NCBI RefSeq assembly: GCF_001704415.2
Contig: NC_030823.1
Span: 72,912,458-72,976,457 of the forward strand
From: Capra hircus
Lineage: Eukaryota; Chordata; Mammalia; Artiodactyla; Bovidae
DNA length: 64,000 nt
Direction: 5' to 3'
Shown here: one piece after another, positions 53,519 to 63,559 of the stretch
How the letters are laid out: each line of letters opens with the position of its first letter
How positions within the stretch are numbered: the first letter of the stretch is position 1
Notes under the pieces: generated by a model
What the model saw: the letters and a program-made list of their open reading frames with translations, nothing else
What the model was told of the DNA's origin: nothing
The model's database searches: none
Translations under genes and position numbers: made by a program

Positions 53519-54172
53519 CAGTTCAGTTCAGTCGCTCAGTCATGTCCGAATCTTTGCGACCCTGTGAACTGCAGCATGCCAGGTCCCCCTTTTAATCACC
53601 AACTCCTGGAGTTCACTCAAACTCATGTCCGTCGAGTCGGTGATGCAATCCAGCCATCTCATCCTCTGTCGTCCCCTTTTCTTCCTGCCCCCAATCCCTC
53701 CCAGCATCAGAGTCTTTTCCTATGAGTCAACTCTTCGCATGAGGTGGCCAAAGTATTGGAGTTTTAGCTTTAGCATCTGTCCTTCCAATTAACACCCAGG
53801 ACTGATCTCCTTCAGAATGGATTGGTTGGATCTCCTTGCAGTCTAAGGGACTCTCAAGAGTCTTCTCCAACACCACAGTTCAAAAGCATCAATTCTTTGG
53901 CGCTCAGCTTTCTTCACAGTCCAACTCTCACATCCATACATGACTACTGGAGAAACCATAGCCTTGACTAGACAGACTTTTGTTGGCAAAGTAGTGTTTC
54001 TGCTTTTGAATATGCTATCTAGGTTGGTCATAATTTCCTTCAAAGGAGTAAGCGTCTTTTAATTTCATGGCTGCAGTCACCATCTGCAGTGATTTTGGAG
54101 CCCTGCAAAATAAAGTCTGACACTGTTTCCCCATTTATTTCCTATGCAGTGATAGGACCAAATGCCATGTTC
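53519..54172 (-). mobile_element. BovB LINE 3' end nested inside another BovB
   Basis: 'cagttcagtcgctcagtcat' (tail) to 'ggaccaaatgccatgttc', about 654 bp, same orientation as its host. The outer element is interrupted at 'gaaatgttccctt' and resumes 'attcccttagtatctttgat'. Target-site duplication '(a/t)aat(g/a)ttccctt' at 53507-53518 and 54173-54184 (10 of 12). Younger than the outer copy. Confidence 0.95.
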
Positions 54173-54593
54173 TAATATTCCCTTAGTATCTTTGATTTTC
54201 CTGAAGAGATCTCTAGTCTTTCCCATTCTATTGTTTTCCGCTATTTCTTTGCATTGATCACTGAGGGAGGCTTTCTTATCTCTCCTTGCTTTTGTTTGGA
54301 AATTTGTATTCAAGTGGGTATATCTTTCCTTTTCTCCTTTGCCTTTTGCTTCTCTTCTTTTCTCAGCTATTTGTAAGGTTTCCTCAGACAGCCATTTTGC
54401 TTTTTTGCATTTCTTTTCCATGGGGATGGTCTTGATCCTTCTTTCCTATGCAATGTCACGAACCTCCGTCCATAGTTCATCAGGCACTCTATCAGGTCTA
54501 ATCCCTTGAATCTATTTCTCACTTCTACTGTATATTCGTAAGGGATTTGATTTAGGTCATACCTGAATAGATTAGTGCTTTTCCCTACTTTCT

Positions 54594-55304
54594 TCAATTT
54601 AAGTCTGAATTTGGCAATAAGAAATTCATGATCTGAGCCATATTCAGCTGCTGGTCTTGTTTTTGCTGACTGTATAGAACTTCTCCATCTTTGGCTGCAA
54701 AGATTATAATCAATCTGATTTTGGTATTGACCATATGGTGATGTCCATGTCTCTTGTGTTGTTGGAAGAGAGTGTTTGCTATGACCAGTGCGTTCTCTTG
54801 GCAAAACTCTATTAGCCTTTGCTCTGCTTCATTCTGTACTCCAAGGCCAAATTTGCCTGTTACTCCAGGTATTTCTTGACTTCCTACTTTTGCATTCCAG
54901 TCCCCTATAATGAATAGTACATCTCTTTTGGGTATTAGTTCTAGAAGGTCTTGTAGATCTTCGTAGAACTGTTCAACTTCAGCCTCTTCAGCATTACTGG
55001 TAGGGGCATAGACTTGGATTACTGTGATATTGAATGGTTTGCACTGGAAATGAACAGAGATCATTCTGTTGTTTTTGAGATTGTATCCAAGTACTGCATT
55101 TTGGACTCTTTTGTTGACTAAGTTGGGCACTCTATTTCTTCTAAGGGATTCCTGCCCACAGTAGTAGATATAATGGTCATCTGAGTTAAATTCACCCACT
55201 CCAGTCCATTTTAGTTTGCTGATTCCTAAAAAGTTGATGTTCACTCTTGGCATCTCCTGTTTGACCACTTCCAATTTGCCTTGATTCATGCATGGACCTA
55301 ACAT
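54594..55304 (-). pseudogene. BovB apurinic-endonuclease frame (236 codons, partial)
   Basis: The endonuclease nicks target DNA for reverse transcription. Visible motifs: 'INFLGISKLKW' near the N-terminus, 'VIQVYAPTSNAEE', the metal-binding GDWN in 'FIIGDWNAKVGSQE', then 'LVIANTLFQQHKR'. After that a 10-bp deletion ('aagagacatggac', normally 'aagagaagactctacacatggac', near 54746) shifts the frame, so the terminal part including the SDH motif lies in another phase. The N-terminal Asn/Glu site cannot be fully checked because the frame starts late. Non-functional, but the best-preserved endonuclease in the window. Confidence 0.87.
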
Positions 55305-55399
55305 TCCAGATTCCTATGCAATATTGCTCTTTACACCATTGGACTTTGTTACTATCACCAGTCAAACCCACAACTAGGTGCTGTTTTTGCTTTGGCTTC

Positions 55400-56495
55400 A
55401 TCTCTTCATTCTTTCTGAAATTATTTCTATGCTGATCTCCAGTACATATTGGACACCTACCGACCTGGGGAGTTCATCTTTCAGTGTCCTATTTTTTTTG
55501 CCTTTTCATGCTGTTCATGGGATTCTCAAGGCAAGAATACTGAAGTGGTTTGCCATCCCCTTCTCCAGTGGACCATGTTTAGTCAGAACTCTCCACCATA
55601 ACCCGTCCGTCTTGAGTGGCCCTACCTGGCATGGCTCATAGTTTCATTGAGTTAGACAAGGCTGTGGTCCATGTGATCAGATTGGTTAGTTTTCTGTGAT
55701 TGCGGTTTTCAGTCTGTCTGCCCTCTGATGGAGAAGGATAAGAAGCTTATGGAAGCTTCCTGATGGGAGAGACTGACTGAGGGGGAAACTCGGTCTTGTT
55801 CTGATGGCCAAGGCCATGTTCAGTAAATCTTTAATACAATTTTTTGTTGAGGGGTGGAGCTGTGTTCCCTCCCTGCTATTTACCTGGGGCCAAACTATGG
55901 TGGAGGTAATGAGGATAATGGCGACCTCCTTCAAAAGGTCCCATGATGCACTGCTGCACCCAGTGCTCCAACCCTACAGCAGGCCTCCACCGACCCACGC
56001 CTCCCCAGAGACTCCTGGACACTCCTGGGCAAGTCTGGGTCAGTTTCTTGTGTGGTCACTGCTCCTTTCTCCTAGTCCTGGTGCACAAGGTTCTCTTTTT
56101 TTGCCCTCCCGGAATCTGTTTCCCCAGTCCTGTGTAAGTTCTGGCTGCTCTATTGTGGGGTTAATTGTGACCTCCTCCAAGATGGCTTATGCAATACCCA
56201 TGTCTGCTGCACCCAGAGCCCCTGTCCCTGCGGCAGGCCATTGCTGACCTGTACCTCCTCAGGAGACACTCACACACAGTTCTTTCTCAGTCTCTGTGGG
56301 GTCTCTGGGTCCTGGTGTGCACAAGGTTAGTTTGAGCCCTCTGAGCATCACTGGTGGGACTAGGGTTTGATTCTAAAGGTGATTTTGCCCCTCTTAAGCT
56401 TCTTGCTGGGGCTTCTCCTTTGCCCTTAGATATCTGGTATCTCCTGTTGGCCACTCCAGCACCACACAGCCACCACTCCAGCACCTACCATCTTG
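55400..56495 (-). mobile_element. BovB 5' leader region (GC-rich)
   Basis: Part of the outer BovB upstream of the endonuclease frame. It includes 'gagttagacaaggctgtggt', 'gactgactgagggggaaact' and a repeated 'gcgacctcctccaag'-type word ('gcgacctccttcaaaagg' at 55921, 'gtgacctcctccaagatgg' at 56168). It presumably held the element's promoter and 5' UTR. A 147-codon plus-strand frame (55804-56247) here is a chance product of its GC richness. Confidence 0.7.
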
Positions 56496-57570
56496 CATGA
56501 GGACACACACTTGCTTATTCCTGAAATGCAGTGGAGAAGGTAGATTAAGGTGTGTGGATTGCTGACCAGTTTCTCTTGTCCACTCTGGTGTGTACCTTTA
56601 TCTGAATCCAAGTGGATGGTCTAGCCCCACTTTCTATATGACCCAATACCACATTGAGATGAGGGCATCTATGGCTGAGAGGATAGCTCAGCAATGAGGC
56701 AGAAAAGTATCTCAGGCCCAGACTATCATTTGAGCAGGGTGAGGGCAGTCATTGCTATTGCCTACACAGGCGGTATGTGAGAAGTGGGCTGGGCGGCTGA
56801 CCATGACTGGGGCAGACCTGGTCAGTGCCCTAATCCATCTGAGCACCTGAATATCCTTACTGCAGCACTGTTCACCTCTGGGGCAAGGGTAGTGGTGCTG
56901 GGAACAGGGAGAATCATACACGTAGGGGGAACATAGCCAGCTTGGACTTGACCTTCAGGGCTTCTGCTCCAGCATCATGGCACCCGACCCTACCCTGGAT
57001 ACAAAGAAGTGTCAGCCACTGAGCAGAGGAGAAACCCCTGCTCACATTGTCTGTGGCCCATCCAACTCCAGTCCCACCTCCTACCAAGGTGACAGCTGGC
57101 AGCTCTCCTTGAGGGAAGAGGTGACCTATGTTTATGTCAAAGCCAGCTCTTCCACCAAAGCCACTGGGCACAAGCAGACTGTATTGTCTGCGCATGCAGA
57201 CTTATGCTCCCAAATAAGGACATCCCTTCAAGGTCACAATATGTAACTGTTTCACATGATTTCCTAAAGACGAAGAAAGGTAAGCAAATGAAAAGACAGG
57301 AATTTGTTTCAATTGAAAGGCCAAGAGAAAACCCCTGAAAACAGAACTAATAATCACTTAAATAAGCTAGTACCAAATTAAAAGATATAGTAAAATCAAC
57401 TATAACTAAAATAAACAGTGAAGGAATATATATGAAAATGTGAAACGTTACAATGAAAACATGATACATGGGATACAGGAGTAAAATTGTAGATTTTAAC
57501 ATGACTGCCAGTTTAAAATAAATAGATTTATAGGTAAATGTACATGAAGCCTATGGTAGCAACAAATCAA
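56496..57570 (+). mobile_element. Old L1 LINE 5' UTR (part 2)
   Basis: 'tgggctgggcggctgaccat', 'ctcacattgtctgtggccca', 'gaggtgacctatgtttatgt' and 'actgggcacaagcagactgt' are L1M 5' UTR words in order, followed by the A-rich 'gaaaggccaagagaaaaccc'. It continues 51425-51833. Short open frames on both strands are not genes. Confidence 0.65.
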
Positions 57571-58270
57571 AAACTAGAGAGAAAGAAACATAAGCTACCA
57601 CTGAAGAAAATCTTCAAAGCACGGGTCAGTTCTACCAAACATATAAAGAAGATCTAATGACTTTATTTCTCAGACTATTCCAAACTTAAAAAGAATGAAA
57701 CATCCCCCGATTCATTCTATGAGAGCATTATTATCCTAATACCAAAACCAATATGTGCAGACACTATGAAAAGAGGAAATTATAGGCCAATATCTCTGAA
57801 GAATATAGATGTAAAAATAGTCAACAAAGTATTAACAAACCAAACTCAACAATATATAAAAAGGACCATAAGTCGTGATCAAATGGGATTTATTTCAGGG
57901 ATGGAAGGATGATTCAATATTCAAAAATCAATCAATATAATACATACCACATTAACAAAAGGAATGATAAAGTCTCTACAAGAAAATGACTGGAACTACT
58001 AAATGAATACAGTAGTTTCAGGATACAACACTGATATACAGAGGTGTGTTGCTTTCCTATACAATAATAATTAACTATCACAAATAGAAAGAAAGAAAAC
58101 AATCTCATGTAAAATCACACCAACAAGAATAAAATATCAAGAAATAAAACCTAACGAAGGAGGTGAAAGACTTACACTCTGAAAACTATAAAATGTTCAA
58201 AGGAAATGGAACTGTTACAAAGAAATAGAAAAATATCATGTGATCTTATACTAGTAGTATGAATATTGTT
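57570..58270 (+). mobile_element. Old L1 LINE ORF2 (reverse-transcriptase part), after internal deletion
   Basis: 'ataggccaatatctctgaag', 'caaatgggatttatttcagg', 'atggaaggatgattcaatat' and 'cctatacaataataattaac' are L1 ORF2 RT sequence. ORF1 and the ORF2 endonuclease half are missing between this and the 5' UTR, so the L1 has an internal deletion at roughly 57570-57600. All frames are broken. Confidence 0.8.
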
Positions 58271-58281
58271 AAAATGTCCAT

Positions 58282-58560
58282 CAGTTCAGTTGGTCAGTCA
58301 TGTCCAACTCTTTGAGACCCGTTGGACTGCAGCATGACAGACTTCCCTGTTCATCACCAATTCATGAGCTTGCACAGACTCATGTCTATCAAGTTGGTGA
58401 TGTCATCCAACCTTCTCATCCTCTGTTGTCCCCTTCTCCTCCTGCCTTTAATCTTTCCCAGCATCAGAGTCTTTTCTAATGAGTCAGTTATTCATATCAG
58501 GTGGCCAAAGTATTGGAGCTTCAGCTTCAGCATCAGTCCTTCCAATGACTATACAATGAA
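58282..58560 (-). mobile_element. BovB LINE 3' end inserted in L1 ORF2
   Basis: 'cagttcagttggtcagtcat' to 'catcagtccttccaatgac', about 279 bp. Perfect 12-bp target-site duplication 'taaaatgtccat' (58270-58281 and 58561-58572). The last ~12 bases before the right duplicate ('tatacaatgaa') do not fit BovB well and may be extra nucleotides added at the 5' junction. Confidence 0.95.
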
Positions 58561-58572
58561 TAAAATGTCCAT

Positions 58573-58631
58573 ATTACCCAAAATAATCCACAGACTTAGT
58601 GCAATCCCTTTCAAAATAGCCATAGCAATTT
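58573..58631 (+). mobile_element. Old L1 ORF2 fragment between insertions
   Basis: 'cccaaaataatccacagact' and 'tagtgcaatccctttcaaaa' continue L1 ORF2 from 58270. Confidence 0.8.
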
Positions 58632-58842
58632 TGGGGTTTCCCGGGTAGCTCAGTCAGTAAAGAATCTGCCAGCAGTGCAGAAGACCCAGGTTCGATCCCT
58701 GGGTCAGGAAGATCCCCTGGAGAAACAAATGTTAACCCACTCCAGTATTTTTACCTGGAAAATCCTATGGACAGAGGAGCCCAGCGGGCTACAGTCCATG
58801 GGGTCACAATAGTCGGACATGACTTAGCAACTAAACCACACC
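58632..58842 (+). mobile_element. Bov-tA SINE inserted in L1
   Basis: Head 'ggggtttcccgggtagctca', intact B box (58689-58699), body 'gttaacccactccagtattt', end 'tagtcggacatgacttagca'. The flanks 'ccatagcaatttt' and 'ccataacattttt' look like an imperfect target-site duplication. Confidence 0.93.
58689..58699 (+). promoter_or_regulatory. Pol III B box in Bov-tA head
   Basis: 'ggttcgatccc' matches the tRNA B box, with an A-box-like 'tagctcagtcagtaaag' about 40 bp upstream. Both Pol III promoter halves are conserved; activity is not shown. Confidence 0.6.
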
Positions 58843-58860
58843 CATAACATTTTTTATAGT

Positions 58861-59155
58861 GAAAGTCTCTCAGTCATATCTGACTCTTTGTGACCCCGTG
58901 GACTATACAGTCCATGGAATTCTCCAGGCCAGAATATTGGAGTGGGTAGCCTTTCCCCTCTCCAGGGGATCTTCCCAACCTAGGGATCAAGCCCAGGTCT
59001 CCCACATTGCAGGCAGATTCTTTACCAGCTGAGCCACAAGGGAAGCCCAAGAATACTGAAGTGGGTAGCCTATCCCTTCTCCTGACCCAGGACTCAAACC
59101 AGGGTCTCCTGCATTGCAGGCAGATTCTTTACCAACTGAGCTATCAGGGAAGACC
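58861..59155 (-). mobile_element. Bov-tA SINE with two tRNA-like heads, inserted in L1
   Basis: Reverse: Bov-A body ('gccagaatattggagtgggt'), first head ('agggatcaagcccaggtctc'), spacer 'gaatactgaagtgggtagcc', second head ('aggactcaaaccagggtctc', 'accaactgagctatcaggga'). Flanks 'ataacattttttatag' and 'ataaacattttttatag' (about 58846-58860 and 59173-59189) are a near-perfect target-site duplication. Same architecture as 10607-10941. Confidence 0.93.
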
Positions 59156-59159
59156 CATT

Positions 59160-60830
59160 TTTTAATTTTCTATAAACATTTTTTATAGAACCAGAACAAA
59201 TATTCCTAAAATGTATATGGAACCATAAAAGACCCTGAATTACTAAAACAATCTTGAGAAAACACAACAAAACTGGAGGTATGATGCTCCCTGACTTCAG
59301 ACTACACTACAAAGTCACAGTAACCAAAACAGCATGATACTACTACAAAAACAGACATACAGATTAATGCAACAGAATAGAGAGCCCAGAGGAAAACATG
59401 CAATACTTACGGCTAATTAAACTGTGACAAAGGAGACAAGAATACACAATGAGGAGAAAACAGTCTCCTCAATAAGTGGTACAGGGAAAACTGGTTAGCC
59501 ATACATAAAATAATGAAATTAAAACATATTATTACACCATACATAGAAATAAGCTTAAAATGGATTAAAGACCTAAATGCAAGACTGGAAACCATAAAAT
59601 TCTCAGAAGAGAACATAGGCAGAATATTCTTTTACAAAAATTGCAACTTTATTTTTTAGATCTGTCTCCTAAGGTAAAGAAAGCAAAAATGAAGTAAAAA
59701 ACAAAAGCAAATCAAGCAAACAAATAAGAAACAAGCGGAACCTAATTAAACTTAAAAACTTTTGCATTGTAAAGAAAACATTGACAAAAGGAAAAAATAA
59801 CCTACTGAATGGGAGAAAATATTCACTATTGATTTGACTGATGAATGGTTAATATCCAAAATATATAAACAGCTCATTTGACTCAAAACCAAAAAACCCT
59901 GCTCAAATAATGTGCAGAAGATTTGGATAGATGTTTTTCCAAAGAAGATACACAGGTGACCAACAGGCACATGAAAAGATGCTCAACATCACTAATCATC
60001 AGAGAAATGCAAATCAAGACCACAATGAGATATCATCTCATATCTTTCAAAATGGGCTGCCATTAAAAAGACTACAGATAGTAAGTGTTGGCAAAAATGT
60101 GGGGAAAAGGGATCCTTTGTACACCGTTGATGAGAACATAAATTGATGCAGCTATAATGGAAAACAGTTCGGAGGTTCCTCAAAATCCTAAAAATAAAAC
60201 TACCATATGATTCAGCAATTCCTCTGCTGGATATATATTCAAAGAAAACAAAAACATTCGTTCAAATAGATACTTGCTCCCCAAGGTTATTAGTAGCAGT
60301 ATTTACAGAAGACAAGATATGGAAGTAACCGTAAGTGTCCAGTAACACAAGAACAGATCAAGGATATACAGTAGGTTTATACACGGAGTATTAGTAAGCC
60401 TTTAAAAAGAATAAAATTCTGTCACTTGTAACAACAGGGATGGAGCCGGAGGATATCATGTTTAGTGAAGCAAGTTAGACAGAGAAAGAGGAATACTTCA
60501 CTTATATATGGGATCTGAAAAAAGGAACAGAAGAATGTGTATAACAAAGCGGAAACAGACTCACAGACATAGAGAACAAAGGTGTGGTTACCAGCGGGCG
60601 CAGGGAAGGGGGAAGGGGCAACGTAGGGATGTGGGTTAAGAGTTACAAACTACTGTGTGTAAAAGAAATAAGCAACAGGCTATATCATACAGCACAGAGA
60701 AATAGCCGTTATTTTACAATAACTTTAAATGGAGTATAATCTATGAAAATATTGAATTACTATGTTGTACATCTGGAACTAATATAATTTTTTAATCAAC
60801 TATACTTCAATTTAAAATATAGATTGAAAG
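59160..60830 (+). mobile_element. Old L1 LINE ORF2 3' half and 3' UTR
   Basis: 'gatgctccctgacttcagac', 'acagtaaccaaaacagcatg', 'tggattaaagacctaaatgc', 'catcactaatcatcagagaa' and 'gtatttacagaagacaagat' are consecutive L1 ORF2 and 3' UTR words. It ends near 60830 with 'catctggaactaatataatt' and 'atcaactatacttcaattta'. Stops and frameshifts throughout. Last part of the nested L1 that begins at 51425. Confidence 0.88.
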
Positions 60831-60869
60831 TAAACAAAAAGATAGTGTGCCAATAAGGAGACCTTGGTG

Positions 60870-61385
60870 AAATTGTTGCACACATCCAACTGGCAGCAAT
60901 GCCACTGTAGTAGGCTATTTTTGGAAAGTAACACTTCAGTGTGAATCAACAGCTTCAAAATACGAATTCTAAATTGACTCTGTAATCTTACTTCTGGGAC
61001 TATAACCTATGTAAATAATCTTAATAAATGAAAATGTTGCATATACGAAGACAATTTATTGTAGCATTATTTGCAATAGTGAGTAATTGAAAACAATTTA
61101 AACAGAATAGGAATGGTTAAATAATAACAATATCCTGTAGTAAAATGATAAATATGAGCCTTATTTTTCAACACAGAAAATGTTTATTATATAATTTTAC
61201 ATTAAACAATGAAATGTACTTGTACCATGCTTTAAATTATATAAAATTATGTTTTGAATGGATAAGCTCTGAGTATAAATAAATAAAATAGCTGTTATTT
61301 ACTGGAATGGTAGGATTTTGTGTATTTTTAGCTTTCTCTTGTGTAAAGCTTCTTTAGTGTTCTTTTGCTTTATGCACAAATTTAA
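60870..61385 (+). mobile_element. Second old L1 LINE 3' UTR
   Basis: 'gcatatacgaagacaattta', 'gtagcattatttgcaatagt', 'gaatggttaaataataacaa' and 'gtacttgtaccatgctttaa' fit an L1M-type 3' UTR. It begins just after the end of the preceding L1, in the same orientation, so two L1 3' ends lie in tandem. Confidence 0.6.
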
Positions 61386-61389
61386 AATA

Positions 61390-61920
61390 ATTCTGTCAAA
61401 GAAAGATCTTAAAGATGCTACCAAGAATTGAATTAAAAAGCTGATAGGTTCTTCCTTCATGGAATCCACTGAAGATGTGTTACAGATATACTTGGCTGAT
61501 AGATGTAAAGTCTCATTTTTCTCTTCTCAACTTGGAAATCTCAATATTAAATCAGAAAGATCCAGTATAAGGATGTTTGGATGATTTTGCTTCAAATTTC
61601 ACCTTCTAGTTAGACCCACTGCGGGTTAGAAGTTCATCCTCCAGTTGCCAAACAACTGCTAGTTCAAATAATGAATGAAATTTTCAAAGACAGTTATTAC
61701 ATGACCAGCTGTGGTTTGTATCAGCTACAGAACCACACTGCATTTCGCTTTCTTTGTCCACAAAAGTATTTTATTGTTGTTGTAGCACAGACCTCCATCT
61801 TTTCTAAATTTCCAACAGGAAAAGTAAGTATCAGAGACACTTTTAAGTAGCTTCATTTAGATGAAGGACAACCTGACCAAGAACTTGGGAGGAAACTGAG
61901 ATGATAGAAAGATGGTATCT
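61390..61920. other. No recognised gene or repeat
   Basis: AT-rich single-copy-looking sequence; no exon, RNA or repeat identified. Confidence 0.4.
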
Positions 61921-61933
61921 TTACAGGTAGACA

Positions 61934-61992
61934 GTTCAGTTCAGTCGCTCAGTCATGTCTGACTCTTTGCGGCCCCATGGACTGCAGCAAGC
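61934..61992 (-). mobile_element. BovB micro-insertion (59 bp, 3' tail only)
   Basis: 'gttcagttcagtcgctcagt' then 'catgtctgactctttgcggc' to 'actgcagcaagc', flanked by a perfect 10-bp target-site duplication 'caggtagaca' (61924-61933 and 61993-62002). Confidence 0.95.
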
Positions 61993-62029
61993 CAGGTAGA
62001 CAAGTTTCAGCTTATTTAAGGATAGGACT

Positions 62030-62150
62030 GTGGGTAAGTCAGGCAGTCCTTCGGGTCTTGGCCTCTGATCTCATCTGAAAAATTTGGAAAGTAACACCTA
62101 CCTTATGTGACTCATGAAGATTCGATGAGATAATGTCTGTAATGCTTTCA
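62030..62150 (+). mobile_element. MIR SINE fragment
   Basis: 'cctctgatctcatctgaaaa' followed by 'acctaccttatgtgactcat' and 'cgatgagataatgtctgtaa' is the MIR core and 3' half. Confidence 0.6.
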
Positions 62151-62235
62151 GCCCAATATTACCCACACAGGATCTTCTCTTTCAGTTCAGCAAACATTTA
62201 TTGAGTACATACTATCATCCAGGTTAACTGTGAAA

Positions 62236-62452
62236 TGGCCTGGTGGCTCAGATGGTAAAGAGTCTGCCTGCAATTCAGGAGACCCAGGTTCTATCCCCAG
62301 GTCAGGAAGATCCCTGGAGAAGGAAATGACTACCCACTCCAGTATTCTTGCCAGGAGAATTTCACAAAGGAGCCTGGTGGGCTACAGTCCATGAGGTCAC
62401 AAAGGGTCAGATACAACTGAGCGGCTAACATGTTTACTTTATTTTCCTTTTT
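62236..62452 (+). mobile_element. Bov-tA SINE with unusually long flanking duplication
   Basis: Head 'tggcctggtggctcagatgg', degenerate B box 'ggttctatcccc', body 'gactacccactccagtattc', end 'gatacaactgagcggctaac' and a T/A-rich tail. Flanks 'actatcatccaggttaactg'+'tgaaa' (62211-62235) and 'accatcatccaggctaactg'+'ggaaa' (62453-62477) match at 22 of 25. Confidence 0.93.
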
Positions 62453-62479
62453 ACCATCATCCAGGCTAACTGGGAAACG

Positions 62480-63550
62480 TACAGCATTGATGCTGGGCCA
62501 ACCAAGTAAACTGACCAGCTCACACAGATGGCTTTGTGTTCATGACAAAATTGTGATCTCTGTTCGTGGCTACCTGGCAGCTAAAAGGCAAGTGAAAACA
62601 ATCCTGACCCTCTGAAGACTATTGCAGAGCATTGGGTGATGACTGCATGACAAATCAGGGAAAAGAGTTTCAGAGGCTCTATCCCTTAATCCAGTGAGCA
62701 ATTCACACTCTGCAAAAGGGAAAACAGCAGCATTTACAGCGGCAAACTCGCAATTAGCAGAACACAAACAGCTAAACTGAGGCCTCATCGACCTAGCTTT
62801 GTCCCCCTTCAAGGACTCATTCTCCTTTTAGCTGTGACTCTAGTTCTGGTCGGAACACGTTGTCCACACAGGAATGGGCCAAAAGAACACTTTTCTCTCC
62901 AAGTTTCTTTGTATTGTGCAGATAATTAAGGTATTTTGTGGATCACCAATCAATCCTGCGGAAGAGTACAATAAAAGGTTGAGGAATTCCGGTTGTGATC
63001 TTTTTCCTCCACAGATTCGACGTGTGATTTGGGGCAAATAGCTGAAGTTTTCTGAGTCTTCATGTCTTTGAATGGTTTTATCAGCTCTACCAGGTTTCTA
63101 TTAATAAATAATCCCACAAGCGAGAAAGGAGGAAAGAAAATGTTGCAGGGAGTCTTGTAAGCCTAGAGGGCAAAAGATGCTACTGAATCTGTAATCCAGC
63201 ATGTCTTGCACCCAGGCGGTCTCTACAGGTGTCCTGTATTCTGTACTATGCTAAATCCATGCATATGAAACACATTTATATTGCAAATAAAATTTGCTGT
63301 TTTACCAACACTTCAAACTCAGCACTGTTGTGTTCTAGGTCTCTTTTCCCATAGTGGGAAAACGTCTGTTCCTTTTCTGACTTCCTGTCTGTTGAGGGAA
63401 CTTTAATCCCTGGAGCCATTTTCTATTCATTTTGCTTGACAGGCATCTTCCTACAACATCTTGTGTTATGTATATGTGGCCCCTTTTACACCCCTAAGTG
63501 TGCACCCTACACAAGGTCTTGTTGGTCTTCCCAGGATTTCTGTAACAGAC
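62480..63550. other. Repeat-poor segment; candidate conserved non-coding DNA
   Basis: No recognisable transposon. 62480-63060 has a balanced composition with motifs such as 'gtgcagataattaaggtatt' and 'gatcaccaatcaatcctgcg'. No exon recognised. Confidence 0.3.
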
Positions 63551-63559
63551 CCTACAGTC

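Larger units (their letters stand above)
51834..56495 (-). mobile_element. BovB LINE, near full length (interrupted by a second BovB)
   Basis: Reading in reverse, the 3' tail is at 51834-51860 ('ctgttcagttcagtcatttg') and the 5' region reaches about 56495 ('ctggggcttctcctttgccc', then 'atctggtatctcctgttggc'). Minus the 654-bp inner copy this leaves about 4.0 kb: RT, linker, endonuclease and a long GC-rich 5' leader (about 55.4-56.5 kb). A probable target-site duplication is 'cat(t/g)aggaca' (51824-51833 and 56496-56505, 9 of 10). RT and endonuclease frames carry several indels and stops, so it is inactive. Confidence 0.93.

Noticed and set aside
54367..54804. A 145-codon minus-strand frame as a separate gene
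   Set aside because: It is the BovB endonuclease C-terminus and linker after the frameshift of the outer BovB copy.
55804..56247. A 147-codon plus-strand frame as a gene
   Set aside because: It is antisense to the BovB 5' leader and compositional; no domain.
51834..56495. A single intact and active BovB
   Set aside because: It is interrupted by another BovB, the endonuclease has a 10-bp frameshift and the RT has several frame changes.
58632..58842. A tRNA gene because of A and B boxes
   Set aside because: It is the tRNA-derived head of a Bov-tA SINE; the cloverleaf is not maintained and the Bov-A body follows directly.
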